Assembly (NCBI RefSeq): GCF_029254265.1
Contig: NZ_JAQWXX010000025.1
Span: 108,573-172,572, forward strand
Length of the DNA: 64,000 nt
Origin: Algoriphagus sp.
GTDB lineage: Bacteria > Bacteroidota > Bacteroidia > Cytophagales > Cyclobacteriaceae
Direction: 5' to 3'
The notes beneath the pieces are model-generated. The model saw only the letters and a list, made by a program, of their open reading frames with translations. It did no database searches and was not told the DNA's origin. Position numbers and translations under genes: made by a program. This document shows, piece after piece, positions 62,798 through 64,000 of the stretch (position 1 is the stretch's first letter; each line of letters starts with the position of its first letter).

Positions 62798-62824
62798 AGG
62801 CTGGGTTTTTCCCAGCCTTTTTTT
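62798..62824 (+). terminator. Terminator after ohr
   Basis: Perfect eight-base stem AGGCTGGG / CCCAGCCT with a TTTTT loop and a run of T. It lies 22 bases past the ohr stop, and the minus-strand flank is also T-rich, so it may serve the convergent 62828 gene too. Confidence 0.88.
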
Positions 62825-62827
62825 GTG

Positions 62828-63802
62828 TTAAATCAGGACAACTCCTTTGCCTAACATCTTGCGATCAAGTAAAGCCTGCAAGGCCTGTGGAGATTCTTCC
62901 AGCGAATATCGCTTTCTGATATGTTGCTCGATTTTTCCGGCTTTGATCCATTGTACCAATTGGGCAATATTTTGAAAGCTTTGTTTGGCTTCTAACTTTG
63001 AAAACTGTCCCCAGAAAACTCCCAGAATCGCACAGCCTTTCAGAAGGGGAAGGTTCATTGGGATTTTAGGAATTTCACCATTTGCAAAACCCACAATCAA
63101 ATAGCGCCCTTTCCAGGCAATTCCTCTTAATGCGGCTTCCGTAAAATCACCCCCGACTGGATCATAGATTACATCCACCCCTTTTCCTCCAGTCAACTCT
63201 TTGATTCGGGTTTTCAGATCTTCGCTGGTGTAGTTGATCGTTTCTGAAGCTCCCTTTTCTCGGCACAATTCAAGCTTTTCATCTGTTGATGCAGCGCCAA
63301 TTACCTTGGCTCCCATTAGTTTTCCTAGTTCCACTGCTGCCAATCCAACCCCCCCGGCTGCACCCAAAACCAAAAGTGTTTCCCCTTCTTGGAGTTTTGC
63401 CCGTTCCTTTAGTGCATGAAAGGAAGTCCCGTAAGTGTATAGTGTAGTCGCCGCAATCTCTGGTGATAATCCAGGAGGCATGGCAAAAACCCGATCCACA
63501 TCCACAGCCACTTTTTCTGCAAAACCACCCCAACCACAGAGTGCCAAAACAGATTGCCCCACTTGAAATTGGGTCACTCCTTCACCCAGTTCAATGACTT
63601 TCCCTGCGACCTCTCCACCTGGAGAAAAAGGCAATTCCGGTTTGAATTGATATTTCCCTTGAATAATCAACACATCTGGAAAATTAACTCCACATGCCTC
63701 CACAGCGATGAGAATTTGATTTTTTGCCGGTTTAGGATCTTGGAGTTCACCAAAAATGAGACTATCAGGAAGACCAAATTGATTACAGATAATTGCTTTC
63801 AT
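62828..63802 (-). CDS. NADPH:quinone oxidoreductase / zinc-independent MDR dehydrogenase
   Basis: 324 residues of the medium-chain dehydrogenase fold. ACGVNFPDVLIIQGKYQFKPELPFSPGGEVAGKV in outline opens the catalytic domain, and LVLGAAGGVGLAAVELGKLMGAKVIGAAS covers the NADPH site near residue 150. There are no zinc-binding Cys/His clusters, which favours quinone oxidoreductase over alcohol dehydrogenase. The C-terminus FGKGVVLI-like LGKGVVLI is typical. It sits in the peroxide-defence end of the window and is followed by a terminator shared with ohr. Confidence 0.88.
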   Translation of the reverse strand: MKAIICNQFGLPDSLIFGELQDPKPAKNQILIAVEACGVNFPDVLIIQGKYQFKPELPFSPGGEVAGKVIELGEGVTQFQVGQSVLALCGWGGFAEKVAVDVDRVFAMPPGLSPEIAATTLYTYGTSFHALKERAKLQEGETLLVLGAAGGVGLAAVELGKLMGAKVIGAASTDEKLELCREKGASETINYTSEDLKTRIKELTGGKGVDVIYDPVGGDFTEAALRGIAWKGRYLIVGFANGEIPKIPMNLPLLKGCAILGVFWGQFSKLEAKQSFQNIAQLVQWIKAGKIEQHIRKRYSLEESPQALQALLDRKMLGKGVVLI

Positions 63803-63883
63803 AGATAATTGATTGTTACGAAGGTGCTAAGAGTTTAAATTTCTTTGGGCTATTAACCCAAAAGGAAATATACTATGGTCGTA

Positions 63884-64000
63884 TGTCATTCCCTGATATA
63901 GGTTGACCGTTTTAAAGCTACTTGAAAAATGCTAAAAACGGGAAAAAGGATCAATCCATACCGGAAGTATTCTGAAGAATTCAAGCGTAAATTGGTAGAT
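63884..64000 (+). mobile_element. Left end of an IS3-like insertion sequence, cut by the window edge
   Basis: The reading frame below suggests an IS3-type element. A likely outer end is TGTCATTCCC from 63884, since IS3 ends often begin with TG, but no second copy or right end is in view to check an inverted repeat or a target duplication. Confidence 0.5.
63929..64000 (+). CDS. IS3 family transposase OrfA, N-terminal fragment cut by window edge
   Basis: Twenty-four codons from the ATG at 63929, then the window ends. The segment NPYRKYSEEFKRKLVD is the usual opening of IS3 OrfA helix-turn-helix proteins. OrfA binds the element ends and is joined to OrfB by frameshift. No other part can be judged. 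There are about 45 bases between the likely IS end and this start. Confidence 0.7.
   Translation, partial: MLKTGKRINPYRKYSEEFKRKLVD

Noticed and set aside
1..64000. tRNA, rRNA and CRISPR arrays
   Set aside because: All gaps were read for tRNA cloverleaf signs, TTCGA loops, rRNA-like stretches and regularly spaced repeats; none was seen.

Overview
The window looks like chromosomal DNA of a Bacteroidota bacterium, most likely order Cytophagales and probably a Cyclobacteriaceae/Algoriphagus-like organism (inference from gene content, not from a search). The signs are a GldJ-type gliding/secretion lipoprotein, a TonB-dependent receptor with a carboxypeptidase-regulatory-like N-domain, several lipoproteins and OmpA/PorT-like barrels, DUF3857 transglutaminase proteins, AT-rich leaders without clear Shine-Dalgarno sites, and several promoter -7 boxes of the TAnnTTTG type. 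No rRNA, tRNA, CRISPR array or prophage was seen. The only mobile DNA is the first 24 codons of an IS3-type transposase cut by the right edge.

Layout. 1-9220: end of gltB and gltD (glutamate synthase), NDH-2, YebC, a YjjX-type ITPase, an M28 peptidase and a CLC protein with CBS domains. 9221-9663: the only gene-free stretch over 300 bases. It is AT-rich, lies between two convergent genes and carries three perfect DnaA boxes. 9664-24122, mostly minus strand: MtgA, a methyltransferase, three tandem DUF3857 proteins, MaoC (plus strand), a serine hydrolase, a TonB receptor, superoxide dismutase, a TadA-like deaminase and a PiT-like transporter. 24367-30628: a Na/Pi symporter, a lysine-ketoglutarate-reductase-like dehydrogenase, an ICMT-like methyltransferase, three tandem FKBP lipoproteins and NrnA. 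30812-36295: Ndk, then a complete molybdenum-cofactor cluster (moeA, moaD, moeB-rhodanese, moaE, moaC-mogA fusion, moaA). 36421-41474: LemA/TPM operon, a two-lobed aspartic protease with PDZ, Fur, an SRPBCC-like protein and an orphan COX3. 41597-54179: Mfd, GldJ, sterol desaturase, barrel protein, S9 peptidase, UppP, and a DUF4139 protein with an inserted SusC-like domain. 54220-59442: a barrel protein, a self-contained regulator/membrane/secreted cassette with two matching palindromes, and small envelope proteins including two tandem TonB-C-terminal-domain proteins. 59443-63802: OxyR, a Gfo/Idh oxidoreductase, OhrR-Ohr and a quinone oxidoreductase.

How genes work together. The Moco cluster encodes cyclic pyranopterin formation (MoaA, MoaC), sulfur-carrier chemistry (MoaD, MoaE, MoeB) and metal insertion (MogA domain, MoeA), but no molybdoenzyme is present here. 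The right end is rich in peroxide-defence genes. The three FKBPs, DUF3857 proteins, GldJ, barrels and TonB-like proteins all point to envelope work.

Most notable signals: the DnaA-box cluster; the shared operator pair flanking the winged-helix/membrane/TPR cassette; an OhrR homologue with no cysteine; two DUF3857 proteins that lost their catalytic triad beside one that kept it; a CLC with Val at the proton-glutamate position; and the SusC-like insertion inside a MuiA-type protein.
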